Source: an uncultured Butyricicoccus sp.
GTDB taxonomy: Bacteria > Bacillota > Clostridia > Oscillospirales > Butyricicoccaceae
Assembly (NCBI GenBank): GCA_904420185.1
Contig: CAJFUJ010000040.1
Coordinates: 1 to 64,000 of the forward strand
DNA length: 64,000 bases
Direction: 5' to 3'
Positions within the stretch are counted from its first letter, which is position 1. Every line of letters starts with the position of its first letter. Below are positions 8,280 through 16,686 of the stretch, in pieces. The notes under the pieces are model-generated. The model was not told the DNA's origin. It saw only the letters and a list, made by a program, of their open reading frames with translations, and made no database searches. The position numbers and the translations under genes are program-made.

Positions 8280-8319
8280 GCGCCATAGAGCCCGGAGAAG
8301 AGGGTTCTATGGCGCTTTT
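8280..8319. terminator. Bidirectional terminator between convergent genes
   Basis: A 14-bp inverted repeat, GCGCCATAGAGCCC (8280-8293) against GGGTTCTATGGCGC (8302-8315), is flanked by AAAA on the left and TTTT on the right. It serves both the LacI-type gene and the opposing DUF4349 gene. Confidence 0.92.
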
Positions 8320-8322
8320 GTT

Positions 8323-9267
8323 CTAGGGTGTTTTGTTGTCGCCGTCGTCCGGGGGGATGTCAGTGGGTTGGGGCGGTTCGGCGTCCGTAGGGGGCAGCTG
8401 CGGAGATGGGGCGGTTTTCTTTTTGCGGCGGCGCAGGTAGAATACGACTGCCAGCGCAGCAGCCGCCAGCACGAGCAGCGGCCACAGGGTCGCGCAGAAC
8501 AGCACAAGGCCGCGCAGGAAAACGGCGACGCCGTGCGCGCCGCGGCGCAGGGCCTGGCCGAGCTCGCTGACAAAGGAATTGCCCTCTGCCACCGGGTCGA
8601 GCGACGCGGTCTCTTGGACGGTTAAGTAGATGGTCGAAAAGCTGACCAGGCTGTCATACTGCCGCAGCGAACCGGTCAGGCGTTCGATTTCGTATTCGGT
8701 GTCAGCCAGTTCGCTCTCCAGGGCGATGATGGTTTCCATGGTGCCGGCCTGCTCCAGCAGGGCGAGCAACCGTTCGTGCTTGGTACGCAGCGCGGACAGG
8801 CGGGTTTCGACGTCCACATACTGCTCGGTGATGTTTTCGCTCTGGCTGGCGCTGTACAGCACATGGCACTGTTCGCCCACCTGGGTGAAAAAGGCGTCAT
8901 ACCCCTCCTGCGGCACGCGCACGGTGTATTCGGCGTAGCGCGAACCCGGTTCGCCCGAAACCGACGACGCCTCCAAATAGCCGCCTTGCTGCTCGGTCAG
9001 GTTGCGCAAAAAGGTGTCGGTTTCGTCGAAGGTTTGGGTTTGCAGGTCCATGTTGCCGGTGCGGATGATTTTGGCGTTTTGCAGCGCCTGGGTGGCAGGG
9101 GATGTGGTGTCCTCGGCTGGGCTGTCCGCGGCTTGGTTGTCTGTGGCCTGTTCGCTCCAGCCCGCGCCCGTGTCGGCCGGGGCGGTGTCGGTGTTGCCCG
9201 ACCCGCAGCCAGCCAAGGATAGCAGCAGCACGGCGAGCAGCAGCAGGCAAAGTCCTCTCTTTTTCAT
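8323..9267 (-). CDS. DUF4349 domain-containing lipoprotein
   Basis: The 314-residue product has a signal peptide with lipobox LSLAGC (Cys about 21). A polar linker leads to a DUF4349 domain (KIIRTGNMDLQTQTFDETDT, then a long helical coiled-coil part around VETRLSALRTKHERL), a C-terminal membrane segment (LFCATLWPLLVLAAAALAVV) and an RRRKKK basic tail. Start 9267 is set by GAGGTG 7 bases upstream; the frame is open further but without a ribosome binding site. The family is a cell-surface protein of unknown function, often linked to envelope stress. Confidence 0.88.
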   Translation of the reverse strand: MKKRGLCLLLLAVLLLSLAGCGSGNTDTAPADTGAGWSEQATDNQAADSPAEDTTSPATQALQNAKIIRTGNMDLQTQTFDETDTFLRNLTEQQGGYLEASSVSGEPGSRYAEYTVRVPQEGYDAFFTQVGEQCHVLYSASQSENITEQYVDVETRLSALRTKHERLLALLEQAGTMETIIALESELADTEYEIERLTGSLRQYDSLVSFSTIYLTVQETASLDPVAEGNSFVSELGQALRRGAHGVAVFLRGLVLFCATLWPLLVLAAAALAVVFYLRRRKKKTAPSPQLPPTDAEPPQPTDIPPDDGDNKTP

Positions 9268-9356
9268 CGGGATGCACCTCATTTCGTCCGGGCCGGCGCG
9301 GCGGGGTCTCCAGACCCGGCAGGCCGGCAGGTGTTCCGCTTCCACTGGTTGCTTTT

Positions 9357-9385
9357 ATTGTCGCATAGTTTGGCCGGATGTGCAA
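9357..9385 (-). promoter_or_regulatory. Possible promoter of the DUF4349 gene
   Basis: On the minus strand TTGCAC (9385-9380) and GACAAT (9362-9357) are separated by 17 bases. Confidence 0.4.
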
Positions 9386-9401
9386 TATTTTGACGGAATT
9401 G

Positions 9402-9770
9402 TTACGGTTTTGTATCCTTTGGCGGCTTGGCGCGCAGCTCCTTGACGCCGATGTAGAGCAGCAGCACCCCAAACAACCGCCGCACCAGCGACAGATCGGC
9501 CGCGTCGGCCAGCAGCGATGCCAGTACCGAAACCGGCAACCCGGCCAGTACGCACAGCACCACCGCCCGCTTTTCCACCAGGCCGTTTTTGATGTGCGAC
9601 ACCAGCGCCGCCGGTGCGCACGCCAGGAAGTACAGCAGGTTGGTGCCAGCGGCAGCCTGCTGGGCAAAGCCTGCAAATAGGGTCAGATACAGCATCAGCA
9701 GACTGCCGCCGCCGATGCCAAACCCAGACAGCACGCCGGTGACCAGCCCGGCCAGAACCGCAAGGAGCAT
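9402..9770 (-). CDS. Half-size TauE/SafE (TSUP) family membrane protein, second of a pair
   Basis: The 122-residue protein has about four membrane segments and the TSUP glycine motif (VLSGFGIGGGSLLMLYLTL). TauE/SafE permeases are usually about 250 residues with two such halves; here each half is its own gene. It lies 19 bases downstream of its partner. ATG 9770 follows a GGGGG-rich ribosome binding site; the longer frame overlaps the partner. Likely an anion (sulfite/sulfonate-type) exporter subunit working as a heterodimer; the substrate is unknown. Confidence 0.82.
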   Translation of the reverse strand: MLLAVLAGLVTGVLSGFGIGGGSLLMLYLTLFAGFAQQAAAGTNLLYFLACAPAALVSHIKNGLVEKRAVVLCVLAGLPVSVLASLLADAADLSLVRRLFGVLLLYIGVKELRAKPPKDTKP

Positions 9771-9789
9771 ATGGTACTTTCCCCCTTTG

Positions 9790-10155
9790 TCACAGTAGCA
9801 GCAGCGCGCGCACGCCGCCATATAAAATGAACAGCCCGAACACCCGCCGCAGCCAGGTCATGTTGAGCCTGCCGAAGATGCGCCCGGACAAAAACCCGCC
9901 GGCTGCCCCGCCAATGAGATAGGGCAGCGACTGCGCAAAATCCAAATTGCCCTGCCGCCAGTAGATCCAGGCCGCTGCCGCGCACAAAGGGAAAATCACC
10001 GCCACCGAGGTGGCGAAGGCTTTGCGTTCGTCCAGTTTCAGCCAGCCGATGAACAACGGCACCAAAAACAGCCCGCCGCCTGCGCCGAAAAAGCCGTTGG
10101 CCAGCCCGGCCAGCGCGCCGGTGATGAGGTATTTTGTCCGTTCCGAAAGCTGCAT
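9790..10155 (-). CDS. Half-size TauE/SafE (TSUP) family membrane protein, first of a pair
   Basis: The 121-residue protein has four predicted membrane segments with the same motif as its neighbour (ALAGLANGFFGAGGGLFLVP). AGGAGG at 10165-10170 supports ATG 10155; upstream in-frame codons run into the intergenic hairpin. It is paralogous to, and probably co-translated and assembled with, the following half-gene. A strong terminator at 10217-10246 insulates it from the BCCT gene upstream on the same strand. Confidence 0.82.
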   Translation of the reverse strand: MQLSERTKYLITGALAGLANGFFGAGGGLFLVPLFIGWLKLDERKAFATSVAVIFPLCAAAAWIYWRQGNLDFAQSLPYLIGGAAGGFLSGRIFGRLNMTWLRRVFGLFILYGGVRALLLL

Positions 10156-10216
10156 GGGGCCTGCCTCCTTTTGGTGGTTTGCCCCTAGTTTGCGCAAAAA
10201 GGCAACAATCCATGCG

Positions 10217-10246
10217 AAAAGCCCGGATGTGAACATCCGGGCTTTT
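10217..10246. terminator. Strong bidirectional-type terminator
   Basis: AAAAGCCCGGATG pairs with CATCCGGGCTTTT around a 4-base loop. It lies downstream of the BCCT gene on the minus strand and should end the mttB-BCCT transcript. Confidence 0.88.
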
Positions 10247-10352
10247 CTGGAGCATTCGAGCATGACGCAGGGGAAATGCGTCAAGATATGGTCGTTTTAG
10301 GTTTCAGGCCGCCCACCAAGGGCGTTTGCCCCCAGCCGCGGGCCTAGAGGAT

Positions 10353-11987
10353 TTATGGGGCCTGCTTTTTCTCCGCCGAAAGCGCTTCGATTTCCTCCTC
10401 GAGCTTTTCCAGCTCCTGCTGCTCCTCCATATAGGTTGCGTCATATTTTTTGCGGTTGAGGAGCATTCGGAAGGCGGCAATGGTCATGAGGATGGTGACA
10501 ATGACCGCCGGTAAAGCAAAGACCGTAATCATGGCGTTGAGCGCGTCATAGCCGCCGACGTACAGCAGGATGAAGGTCAGCGCGCCCATGAACAACGCAA
10601 CTGCCGCGTTCAAAATCTTGGGGGTATTGGTCTTGGAAGCGTCGATCTCGGTGCGCTTCATGAACATCATGGGGAAAGAGTAGGCGATCGAGTCCGAGAA
10701 GGTGATGAAGGTCATGACCGCCACGATCAGGAAGAACCACTTCATGAAGGTGCCGAGCGGCAGGGTGTCCAGGAAGGCAAAGGTGGCGATGCCGTCACCG
10801 AACTGTTGCATCTGGGCCCACAGGTCGCTGCCGTCCAGGATGCCGAACATGGCCGTGCCGCCGAAGAGCACATACCACAGGAATACAACGCCGCAGGGCA
10901 TGATGCAGTTGACCAGCACGAACTGGCGCAGGGTGCGGCCGTAGGCGATGCTGGCGTAGAAGAAGGCGCTCATCAGGCCGGGGACGATGTTCCACGAGTA
11001 ATAGTACATGGTCTGGCTGTTCTGCCAGGCAGAACCTGTGATCGGGTCGGCGAAGGTGATCATGGGGATGAAGTCCATGACAAACTCACCCAGGGCGGTG
11101 AACAGGGTGCCGAGCAGGCGGTTGGCGCCCACCGGGCTGACCAGCAGCACGAAAATCAGGATAAAGGCGTAGCAGGCCGCGTTGATGTTGCTCAGCTTGC
11201 CCATCAGCTTGTGTACGCCCGAGGTGGCGAAAATAACCGTCAGTACGGTGTAGAAAATGATGATGAGCGGCTCAAAGGACGGGGTTTCGCTCATGCCGGC
11301 CACCGTGCCGATGCCCGAGTTGAGCTGGATGACCGCCAAGCCCATGTTGGTGCCGCACACAACCAGCGACATGACCATGATGATGTTGACGATATGCCCG
11401 GCCAGGCCCTCGGTCTTGTTGCCGATGAGCGGATAGAGCGCCGAGCTGCCTTTCAGGCTGCGCTTGCCGTTGTAGTACACCAGGCCGACGGCCAGCGCTG
11501 CCAGCACAATCAGGAAATAGGGCGGGATGCCGTAGTGCAAAAAGCAGTATTCCAGCGTCGGGATGATGGCTTCGGCCGAGCCGGCTTCCACGCCGAGGAA
11601 TTCCGGCGGGTTCATGAACATATTCACCGGGCCGGATACGCCGTAAAAGCAGATGCCGACCGCGATGGTGCCGGTGAGCGTCAGGGTGAACCAGGTCGCG
11701 TTGCTGATGCTGGGCCTGGCGTTCTTGCCGCCAAAGCGGATGTCGCCGTATTTGCTGAACACCAGGAAGGCGCACAGCGCTACAACCAGCAGGGTGCAGA
11801 CGATGTACAGCCACTTGAAGTGGTCCATAATCCACGCCAGCGCATTTGTCAGAAAACTCTCAAACTGGGTCGGAAAGATCGCGCCGACCGCGATGACTAG
11901 CAGCAGGGCGATAACGCCGGGCCAGAACACCTTTTTGTCGATTAAGGACATAATCCCAGCTTTGCTTTCGTTTTGTTTTCCATTCAT
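10353..11987 (-). CDS. BCCT-family (betaine/carnitine/choline) transporter, divergent
   Basis: The 544-residue, 12-segment protein has BCCT landmarks: SISNATWFTLTLTGTIAVGI, GLVYYNGKRSLKGSSALYPL and the GRTLRQFV segment after segment 8. The usual Trp-rich substrate box is altered (YYYSWNIVPGLMSAFFYAS). An acidic/basic coiled tail (residues about 515-544) follows the last helix. ATG 11987 has GAGGAG 8 bases upstream. Downstream of mttB and controlled with it, the protein probably imports the quaternary amine demethylated by that enzyme. Confidence 0.9.
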   Translation of the reverse strand: MNGKQNESKAGIMSLIDKKVFWPGVIALLLVIAVGAIFPTQFESFLTNALAWIMDHFKWLYIVCTLLVVALCAFLVFSKYGDIRFGGKNARPSISNATWFTLTLTGTIAVGICFYGVSGPVNMFMNPPEFLGVEAGSAEAIIPTLEYCFLHYGIPPYFLIVLAALAVGLVYYNGKRSLKGSSALYPLIGNKTEGLAGHIVNIIMVMSLVVCGTNMGLAVIQLNSGIGTVAGMSETPSFEPLIIIFYTVLTVIFATSGVHKLMGKLSNINAACYAFILIFVLLVSPVGANRLLGTLFTALGEFVMDFIPMITFADPITGSAWQNSQTMYYYSWNIVPGLMSAFFYASIAYGRTLRQFVLVNCIMPCGVVFLWYVLFGGTAMFGILDGSDLWAQMQQFGDGIATFAFLDTLPLGTFMKWFFLIVAVMTFITFSDSIAYSFPMMFMKRTEIDASKTNTPKILNAAVALFMGALTFILLYVGGYDALNAMITVFALPAVIVTILMTIAAFRMLLNRKKYDATYMEEQQELEKLEEEIEALSAEKKQAP

Positions 11988-12071
11988 AGTACAATCTCCT
12001 CTTCTTTTCATAAGCGCCCCCTGCGTCCGCGCCCGGCAGACCGGTGCGCGGAGAGCAGTGTTTGCAGGGGT

Positions 12072-12097
12072 GGAAGCGATCTTACCCCCTCGCTTCC
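12072..12097 (-). other. Intercistronic hairpin between mttB and the BCCT gene
   Basis: GGAAGCGA (12072-12079) and TCGCTTCC (12090-12097) form a perfect 8-bp stem in the 123-base gap. No T run follows, so it is more likely an mRNA processing or stability element than a terminator. Confidence 0.5.
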
Positions 12098-12110
12098 AGG
12101 CAGTTCAGGT

Positions 12111-13523
12111 TTATACCGTACAACGGCGGATGATCTCCTCATCAATGCCGTGCTTGCGCAGCAAATCCTGCATCTTTTGCAGCACATCGGCCGGGACTTC
12201 GGGCTTTTTGTAGGCGCCCAGCAGCTGTTCGATGCGCTTGTCGACATTTTTGTAGAAGGTTTGCGGATCGTTTTGCGAGCCACGATTGGCCAGGTACGGG
12301 GTGAGCAGCTCTTCTTTCATGTAATCGTAGGTGTGGTCGCTGGTCAGGTATTCGCCGCCGTGGCCGACCTCGTCGATGAGTTCTTCGGGGATGGTGTCCT
12401 CGTTGACCTCGATGTCGCGCAGGTAGCGGTCTACATGGTCCTGGATCTCGAAGTCCAAAATCATCTTGTCGTAGGACATGGACAGGTAGCCATTCATGAC
12501 GCCGGCCGAGTGCAGCATGAGGTTGATGCCGTGCTGGCGGGAGGCCAGGTAGGTCAGTTCGCCCTCGTAGGCGCACTGCGGGCTGAAGATGTTGGCGTCA
12601 GAGAGCGTTCCGCCGCCGCGGGAGGGCACGCCGTAGAACTTGGCCAGCTCGGCGCCGTACTTGACGCAAAGGGCACTTTCAGGCGCGCCGATGGCGATGG
12701 CGCAGCTGCGCAGGTCGGCAGCCGTGGACGCGGTGCCATAGATGACCGGCGTGCCCGGGTTGGCCATCTGGGCCAGGATGATGCCGCCCAGCACCTCGGC
12801 GTTGGTCAGGGTGATGGTGCCCGCCAGGGTGACCGGCGAGGTGGTGCCCGCCATGGCGGCTGAGCAGATGACCACTGGCTGGCGGTATTTGCCAAATGTC
12901 AGGATGGTTTCGATCATGTCGTCGGTGGCCAGCAGCGGGGTGTTGGGGTTGGCCAGGCCGACCAAAATGCAGTGCTCACGCATCTCCTCTTCAGAGTAGC
13001 CGAAGCGGGTGCGGGTCATTTCGATGACGGCTTCCATCTCGCGGTAGCTGCCGCCTGCGGTGTAGAGCGGCTTTTCCGAGTGACACAGCGAAGCGTAGTT
13101 GAGCACCAGGTCGTTCCACTCGGGCGGGATGCCGACCGGGTCAACCGTCATGCCGCCGTTGAGGCCGATGTTGGGGTTGGCTTCGTAGAGCTTTTGGATT
13201 TTCAGGTAGTCCTCGATGGTGGCGTCGCGCATGGTGCCGTCGCGGTCGATCAGGTTTGTGACAATGGTCACACCGCGCACATAGTGGCCGTCGCCGACCC
13301 GGCAGTTGTTCTCCGGGTTGATGGCTTCGAACAGAAAGCTGGACGGCGCCTTGCCGACCCACTCCATCACCTGCTCGGGGGTGAAGTAGGCGACATCGCC
13401 CTCCATGCGCACGCCGTGTTCCTTGAGGATCTTTTGGGCGTCCGGGTGGACGAATTCCATACCGGTTTTCTCCAGGATGCGCAGCGTGGCTTCATGGATT
13501 TTTTGGATTTTTTCTTTGCTCAT
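12111..13523 (-). CDS. MttB-superfamily (trimethylamine methyltransferase-like) quaternary amine methyltransferase, non-pyrrolysine
   Basis: The 470-residue TIM-barrel protein belongs to the MttB superfamily. Visible segments are HEATLRILEKTGMEFVHPDA, GGMTVDPVGIPPEWNDLVLN, VLGGIILAQMANPGTPVIYG and GHGGEYLTSDHTYDYMKEEL. The frame has no internal amber codon, so it is a non-Pyl member like the MtgB glycine-betaine and related proline-betaine/carnitine demethylases, which methylate a cognate corrinoid protein. No corrinoid protein or methyltransferase MtqA-type partner is nearby. ATG 13523 has AGGAGG 8 bases upstream; the upstream open frame runs through the promoter and is rejected. Confidence 0.9.
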   Translation of the reverse strand: MSKEKIQKIHEATLRILEKTGMEFVHPDAQKILKEHGVRMEGDVAYFTPEQVMEWVGKAPSSFLFEAINPENNCRVGDGHYVRGVTIVTNLIDRDGTMRDATIEDYLKIQKLYEANPNIGLNGGMTVDPVGIPPEWNDLVLNYASLCHSEKPLYTAGGSYREMEAVIEMTRTRFGYSEEEMREHCILVGLANPNTPLLATDDMIETILTFGKYRQPVVICSAAMAGTTSPVTLAGTITLTNAEVLGGIILAQMANPGTPVIYGTASTAADLRSCAIAIGAPESALCVKYGAELAKFYGVPSRGGGTLSDANIFSPQCAYEGELTYLASRQHGINLMLHSAGVMNGYLSMSYDKMILDFEIQDHVDRYLRDIEVNEDTIPEELIDEVGHGGEYLTSDHTYDYMKEELLTPYLANRGSQNDPQTFYKNVDKRIEQLLGAYKKPEVPADVLQKMQDLLRKHGIDEEIIRRCTV

Positions 13524-13589
13524 ACTTGTTTCCTCCTGCTCAATCAATGCTTGCAATGTTCCAGTGAACTGCTTCACGCCCATGTAAAT

Positions 13590-13605
13590 AGCAAGCCGCG
13601 TGCCA
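13590..13605 (-). promoter_or_regulatory. Sigma-54 (-24/-12) promoter of the mttB-BCCT operon
   Basis: On the minus strand TGGCAC (13605-13600), a 5-base spacer GCGGC and TTGCT (13594-13590) match the RpoN consensus TGGCAC-N5-TTGCW exactly. Transcription would start near 13578, about 55 bases before the mttB start. The neighbouring gene on the same strand encodes a sigma-54 activator. Confidence 0.9.
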
Positions 13606-13862
13606 GTTGTGAAAAACACCATGAGAAAAAACAAAAAAATTCTGAAAATATACAGTTTGCATAAAGCTAGAAAAAGTTCATTGTGCAACATTCCTAGAAT
13701 TCTGCAAAAATTCATAGTGAATTGATCGGAATTTTCGCCGGATGCAGGAATAGCAGGCAATGGAGAAGAAAAAATGCAGGAAACCGTGCAATACAACAAA
13801 AAATCGGGGGCATTGTGTGTTGAAATGGCCATATACGTGCCAAAAGGCAAAAAAGAAGGGGG

Positions 13863-13907
13863 ATAAAGAAAACGGGTAAAACGCAAAATATGTTTGCGTT
13901 TTACCCG
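13863..13907 (-). terminator. Terminator of the sigma-54 activator gene
   Basis: A perfect 15-bp stem (arms 13873-13887 and 13893-13907) with a 5-base loop is followed on the minus strand by TTTTCTTTAT. It lies about 180 bases after the activator's stop. A protein-binding role of the same palindrome is also possible. Confidence 0.75.
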
Positions 13908-13911
13908 AACT

Positions 13912-13934
13912 ATATGCAAAAATGTTTTGCATAT
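13912..13934 (-). promoter_or_regulatory. Candidate enhancer (UAS) palindrome for the sigma-54 activator
   Basis: ATATGCAAAA (13912-13921) and TTTTGCATAT (13925-13934) form a perfect 10-bp inverted repeat with a 3-base centre, about 310 bases upstream of the -24 element. This is a typical distance and geometry for a dimeric Fis-type activator site. The 561-base gap 13524-14084 otherwise shows only the promoter, the adjacent terminator and AT-rich sequence. Confidence 0.5.
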
Positions 13935-14084
13935 TCAAATGATAGGGGATTGAATCTCCATGTAAAACCGGTGTAAAAGGGAGAAAAAGAGGATGTGCGA
14001 CCTTTTTTGGGGCTGTGCTGGGGCGCAGCGGAAAAGTGTATGCGCCGGCAGTCCATAGGGACGCAAAGAAAATTTGCGGAACAT

Positions 14085-15824
14085 TCAGTTGTCCCGCTTG
14101 CCGGCCAACGCTGCAATGTCGATCTGGTGCCGCTTGATGTAGTATTGCAGGTTTTGCCGGCTCATTTGCAGTGCGCGGGCGGCTTTGGTGATGTTGCCGC
14201 CGTGCTCGCGCAGCACCTGGCACAGCGCGCCGCGCTCAAAGCTCTGCACCGAGGTGTGGAAGGAGCCGCCAGACGGGTGGGCAGATGTGCTAGGGGCAAC
14301 CGGACCGCCGCCATAGATGTGGTCAGGTAAATACTGGGGTGAGATCACGGTCAGGTGGTAGGGCAGCACATTCATCGCGTGCTCGATGGCGTGTTGCAAT
14401 TCGCGGACATTGCCCGGCCAATCATAGGTTTGAAAGACCTCCAGCGTGGCCTCGTCGATATCGCTGACCGTGCGCACCAGCTTTTTGTTGCACTCCATGA
14501 TGAAATGCTTGGCCAGCACCGGGATGTCCTCCCGCCGCTCGCGCAGGGGCGGGACGTTGATGTTGACCACGCCCAGGCGGTAAAACAGGTCGCGCCGCAG
14601 CTTGTCCTCGGCGATGGCCTGGTAAGGTGGAATGTTGGTGTTGGACAGCACGCGCACATCCACCCGGATCTCGGCCGAGCCGCCCACATGGCGCACTACG
14701 CCCTCCTGTAGCACGCGCAGCAGTTTGCTTTGCAGGCCGATGTTCATGGAGTTGATTTCGTCGAGCAGCAGGGTGCCGCCGCTGGCCTGCTCGAACAGGC
14801 CCACCCGCTTTTCCGCGCCCGTGTACGCGCCCTTTTCGGTGCCGAACAGCAGGCTTTCCAGCAGGTTTTCCGGGATGGCCGCGCAGTTGATGGCCAAAAA
14901 CGGCCCCTTGGCGCGGCGGCTGGCGTTGTGGATGCTCTGGGCGAACAGCTCCTTGCCGGTGCCGGTTTCGCCGTAGATCATGACCGAGGAGTCGCTCTTG
15001 GCCACCTGCAGGCACTGGTTGACCACGTCGTTCATCACCGGGCTGATGCGGATGATGTCGCTGAAGGTGTACTTGGCCAGCAGCGCGCTCTTGGTGCTGG
15101 ACCCGCCGATGGTGGTGCGCTCGAGCAGCTCGGACTGTAGGTCGATGATCTTTTTGTTGAGGGTGTCAATGGCGCTGTAATCGCGCAGCACGCTGTATCC
15201 GCCCAGCAGCTGCCCGTTTTGCAGGATAGGGTAGGCGGCCGATACGACGTTGATGCGCTTGCCGTAGCGGGTGCCGTAGTATTGGCGCAGGTTGGTCAGC
15301 GGCCGCTTTTCCTGGATGACGCGCGGCACGGCCGCCTTGCTGCCGTCGAGCATGTCATAGACCTCGTCCACTGTTTCGCCGCGCACGTCCTGGATGACCA
15401 GCGAGTCCAGCTGCACGGCCGCGTCGTTGAGCCACCAGATGCGGGTCTCGTCGTCGCACAGGACCACCGCGTCGCTGACGTGGTTGAGCGCGTGCAGCAG
15501 CATATCGTGGCAGGCGTCGTTGGTGGCGTCCCGGAACACGACGAGCTGGGTCCCCTCGGGCAGCGCGCCGGCCAGGTCGGGCGTCGGGCAGCGCAGCAGG
15601 TATTCCCCAAAGACCAGGTGGGTGTACACCGGCGGCGCGCCCGCTTGGGGCTCTTCGCACAGGGCAGGGGCCATGTCCTGCAGGCGCAGGCCGGTGAGCT
15701 GGCCCTTGCCGTGCAGCAGGTGGTCGGCGGTCTCGTTGGCGTAGGTGATCAGTCCGGCCCCGTCGAGCACCAGCGCGCCCAGGCCGCATTGGGACAGGAT
15801 GTCCAGGGTTTGTTCGTAGGTCAT
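14085..15824 (-). CDS. Sigma-54-dependent transcriptional activator (PAS-AAA+-Fis)
   Basis: The 579-residue bacterial enhancer-binding protein starts with two PAS-like sensor regions (about 10-110 and 115-240). A central AAA+ domain follows with Walker A GETGTGKELF, the sigma-54-contact loop GAYTGA (Tyr variant of GAFTGA), Walker B GGTLLLDEI and the R-finger region LRRDLFYRL. The C-terminal Fis-type helix-turn-helix is GNITKAARALQMSRQNLQYY. Start ATG 15824 has AAGGAG 10 bases upstream. Placement next to a perfect sigma-54 promoter makes it the likely activator of mttB-BCCT, sensing a small ligand through PAS. Confidence 0.93.
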   Translation of the reverse strand: MTYEQTLDILSQCGLGALVLDGAGLITYANETADHLLHGKGQLTGLRLQDMAPALCEEPQAGAPPVYTHLVFGEYLLRCPTPDLAGALPEGTQLVVFRDATNDACHDMLLHALNHVSDAVVLCDDETRIWWLNDAAVQLDSLVIQDVRGETVDEVYDMLDGSKAAVPRVIQEKRPLTNLRQYYGTRYGKRINVVSAAYPILQNGQLLGGYSVLRDYSAIDTLNKKIIDLQSELLERTTIGGSSTKSALLAKYTFSDIIRISPVMNDVVNQCLQVAKSDSSVMIYGETGTGKELFAQSIHNASRRAKGPFLAINCAAIPENLLESLLFGTEKGAYTGAEKRVGLFEQASGGTLLLDEINSMNIGLQSKLLRVLQEGVVRHVGGSAEIRVDVRVLSNTNIPPYQAIAEDKLRRDLFYRLGVVNINVPPLRERREDIPVLAKHFIMECNKKLVRTVSDIDEATLEVFQTYDWPGNVRELQHAIEHAMNVLPYHLTVISPQYLPDHIYGGGPVAPSTSAHPSGGSFHTSVQSFERGALCQVLREHGGNITKAARALQMSRQNLQYYIKRHQIDIAALAGKRDN

Positions 15825-15881
15825 ATCCGCACGTCTCCTTTCCAAAATCAATATGCGGGCAAAATTTCTTTGCATGGGTTT

Positions 15882-15911
15882 ATTATAGCGCACCGGCGGC
15901 CGGCCGGGCAA
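15882..15911 (-). promoter_or_regulatory. Promoter of the sigma-54 activator gene
   Basis: On the minus strand TTGCCC (15911-15906) and TATAAT (15887-15882) are separated by 18 bases. Confidence 0.55.
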
Positions 15912-15915
15912 GCGC

Positions 15916-15944
15916 TTGTATTCGCCGGGCAAAGCCCGTATAAT
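15916..15944 (+). promoter_or_regulatory. Promoter of the first two-component operon
   Basis: TTGTAT (15916-15921), a 17-base spacer and a perfect TATAAT (15939-15944). It diverges from the activator promoter with the -35 elements almost adjacent. Confidence 0.75.
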
Positions 15945-15993
15945 GGGAGGGAACAACAACCCGCCCCAGGCGGGAAAAAGGATGTGCCAAGCG

Positions 15994-16686
15994 ATGAAAC
16001 GGATATTTTTGGTGGAGGACGACAGCAGCCTGCTGTGCGGCCTGACGTTTGCCATGCAGCAGCAGGGGTATGCGCTGGACACCGCCAAAACCAGCGCCGA
16101 GGCCCGGCAGATGTGGCGGGAAGGGCGGTATGATTTGGTGATTTTGGACGTGTCCCTGCCCGACGGCTCGGGGTTTGACCTGTGCCGCGACATCCGGCGG
16201 CAGTCCAAGGTGCCGGTCATGTTTTTGACCGCGTCGGACGGGGAAACCGACATCACCATGGGGCTGGACATGGGTGGCGACGATTACATCACCAAGCCCT
16301 TCAAGCTGGCGGTCTTTCTGGCCCGGGTCAACGCGCTGCTGCGCCGCAGTGGTGGTTTCGAGCCGGCCGAGCTGTCGTCCAACGGCGTGCAGGTGCGGCT
16401 GCTGCCCGGCGAGGTGTACAAAAACGGCCAAAAAATCGCGCTGACTGCCGGTGAATACAAGCTGCTGTGCCTGCTCATGCAAAACCCCGACCGAGTGCTC
16501 TCGCACGAGCAAATCTTGGGCCGCCTGTGGGACAGCGAACAAAACTACATCGACAGCAGCGCGCTGACCGTCTATATCCGCCGGCTGCGCAAAAAAATCG
16601 AGGACGACCCCACCCACCCCCGCCGCATCGTCACCGTGCGCCGCCTGGGCTACAAGTGGGACACCGGAAAGGCGGTGACATCATGA
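15994..16686 (+). CDS. OmpR-family response regulator
   Basis: The 230-residue protein has a receiver domain (acidic pair VEDD, phosphoacceptor Asp52 in VILDVSLPDG, Thr79, Lys101 in ITKPF) and a C-terminal winged helix (SSALTVYIRRLRKKIEDD, VRRLGYKW). ATG 15994 is preferred over ATG 15982 for spacing to AAAGGAT. It overlaps the kinase start (ATGA). With the kinase and ABC ATPase it forms a Bce-like sensing module. Confidence 0.92.
   Translation: MKRIFLVEDDSSLLCGLTFAMQQQGYALDTAKTSAEARQMWREGRYDLVILDVSLPDGSGFDLCRDIRRQSKVPVMFLTASDGETDITMGLDMGGDDYITKPFKLAVFLARVNALLRRSGGFEPAELSSNGVQVRLLPGEVYKNGQKIALTAGEYKLLCLLMQNPDRVLSHEQILGRLWDSEQNYIDSSALTVYIRRLRKKIEDDPTHPRRIVTVRRLGYKWDTGKAVTS

Noticed and set aside
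12111..13523. Pyrrolysine-containing MttB
   Set aside because: No in-frame TAG is present; the protein is full length without amber suppression.
12111..13919. N-terminal extension of MttB by about 130 codons
   Set aside because: Would run through the sigma-54 promoter; ATG 13523 has a good ribosome binding site and fits the family length.
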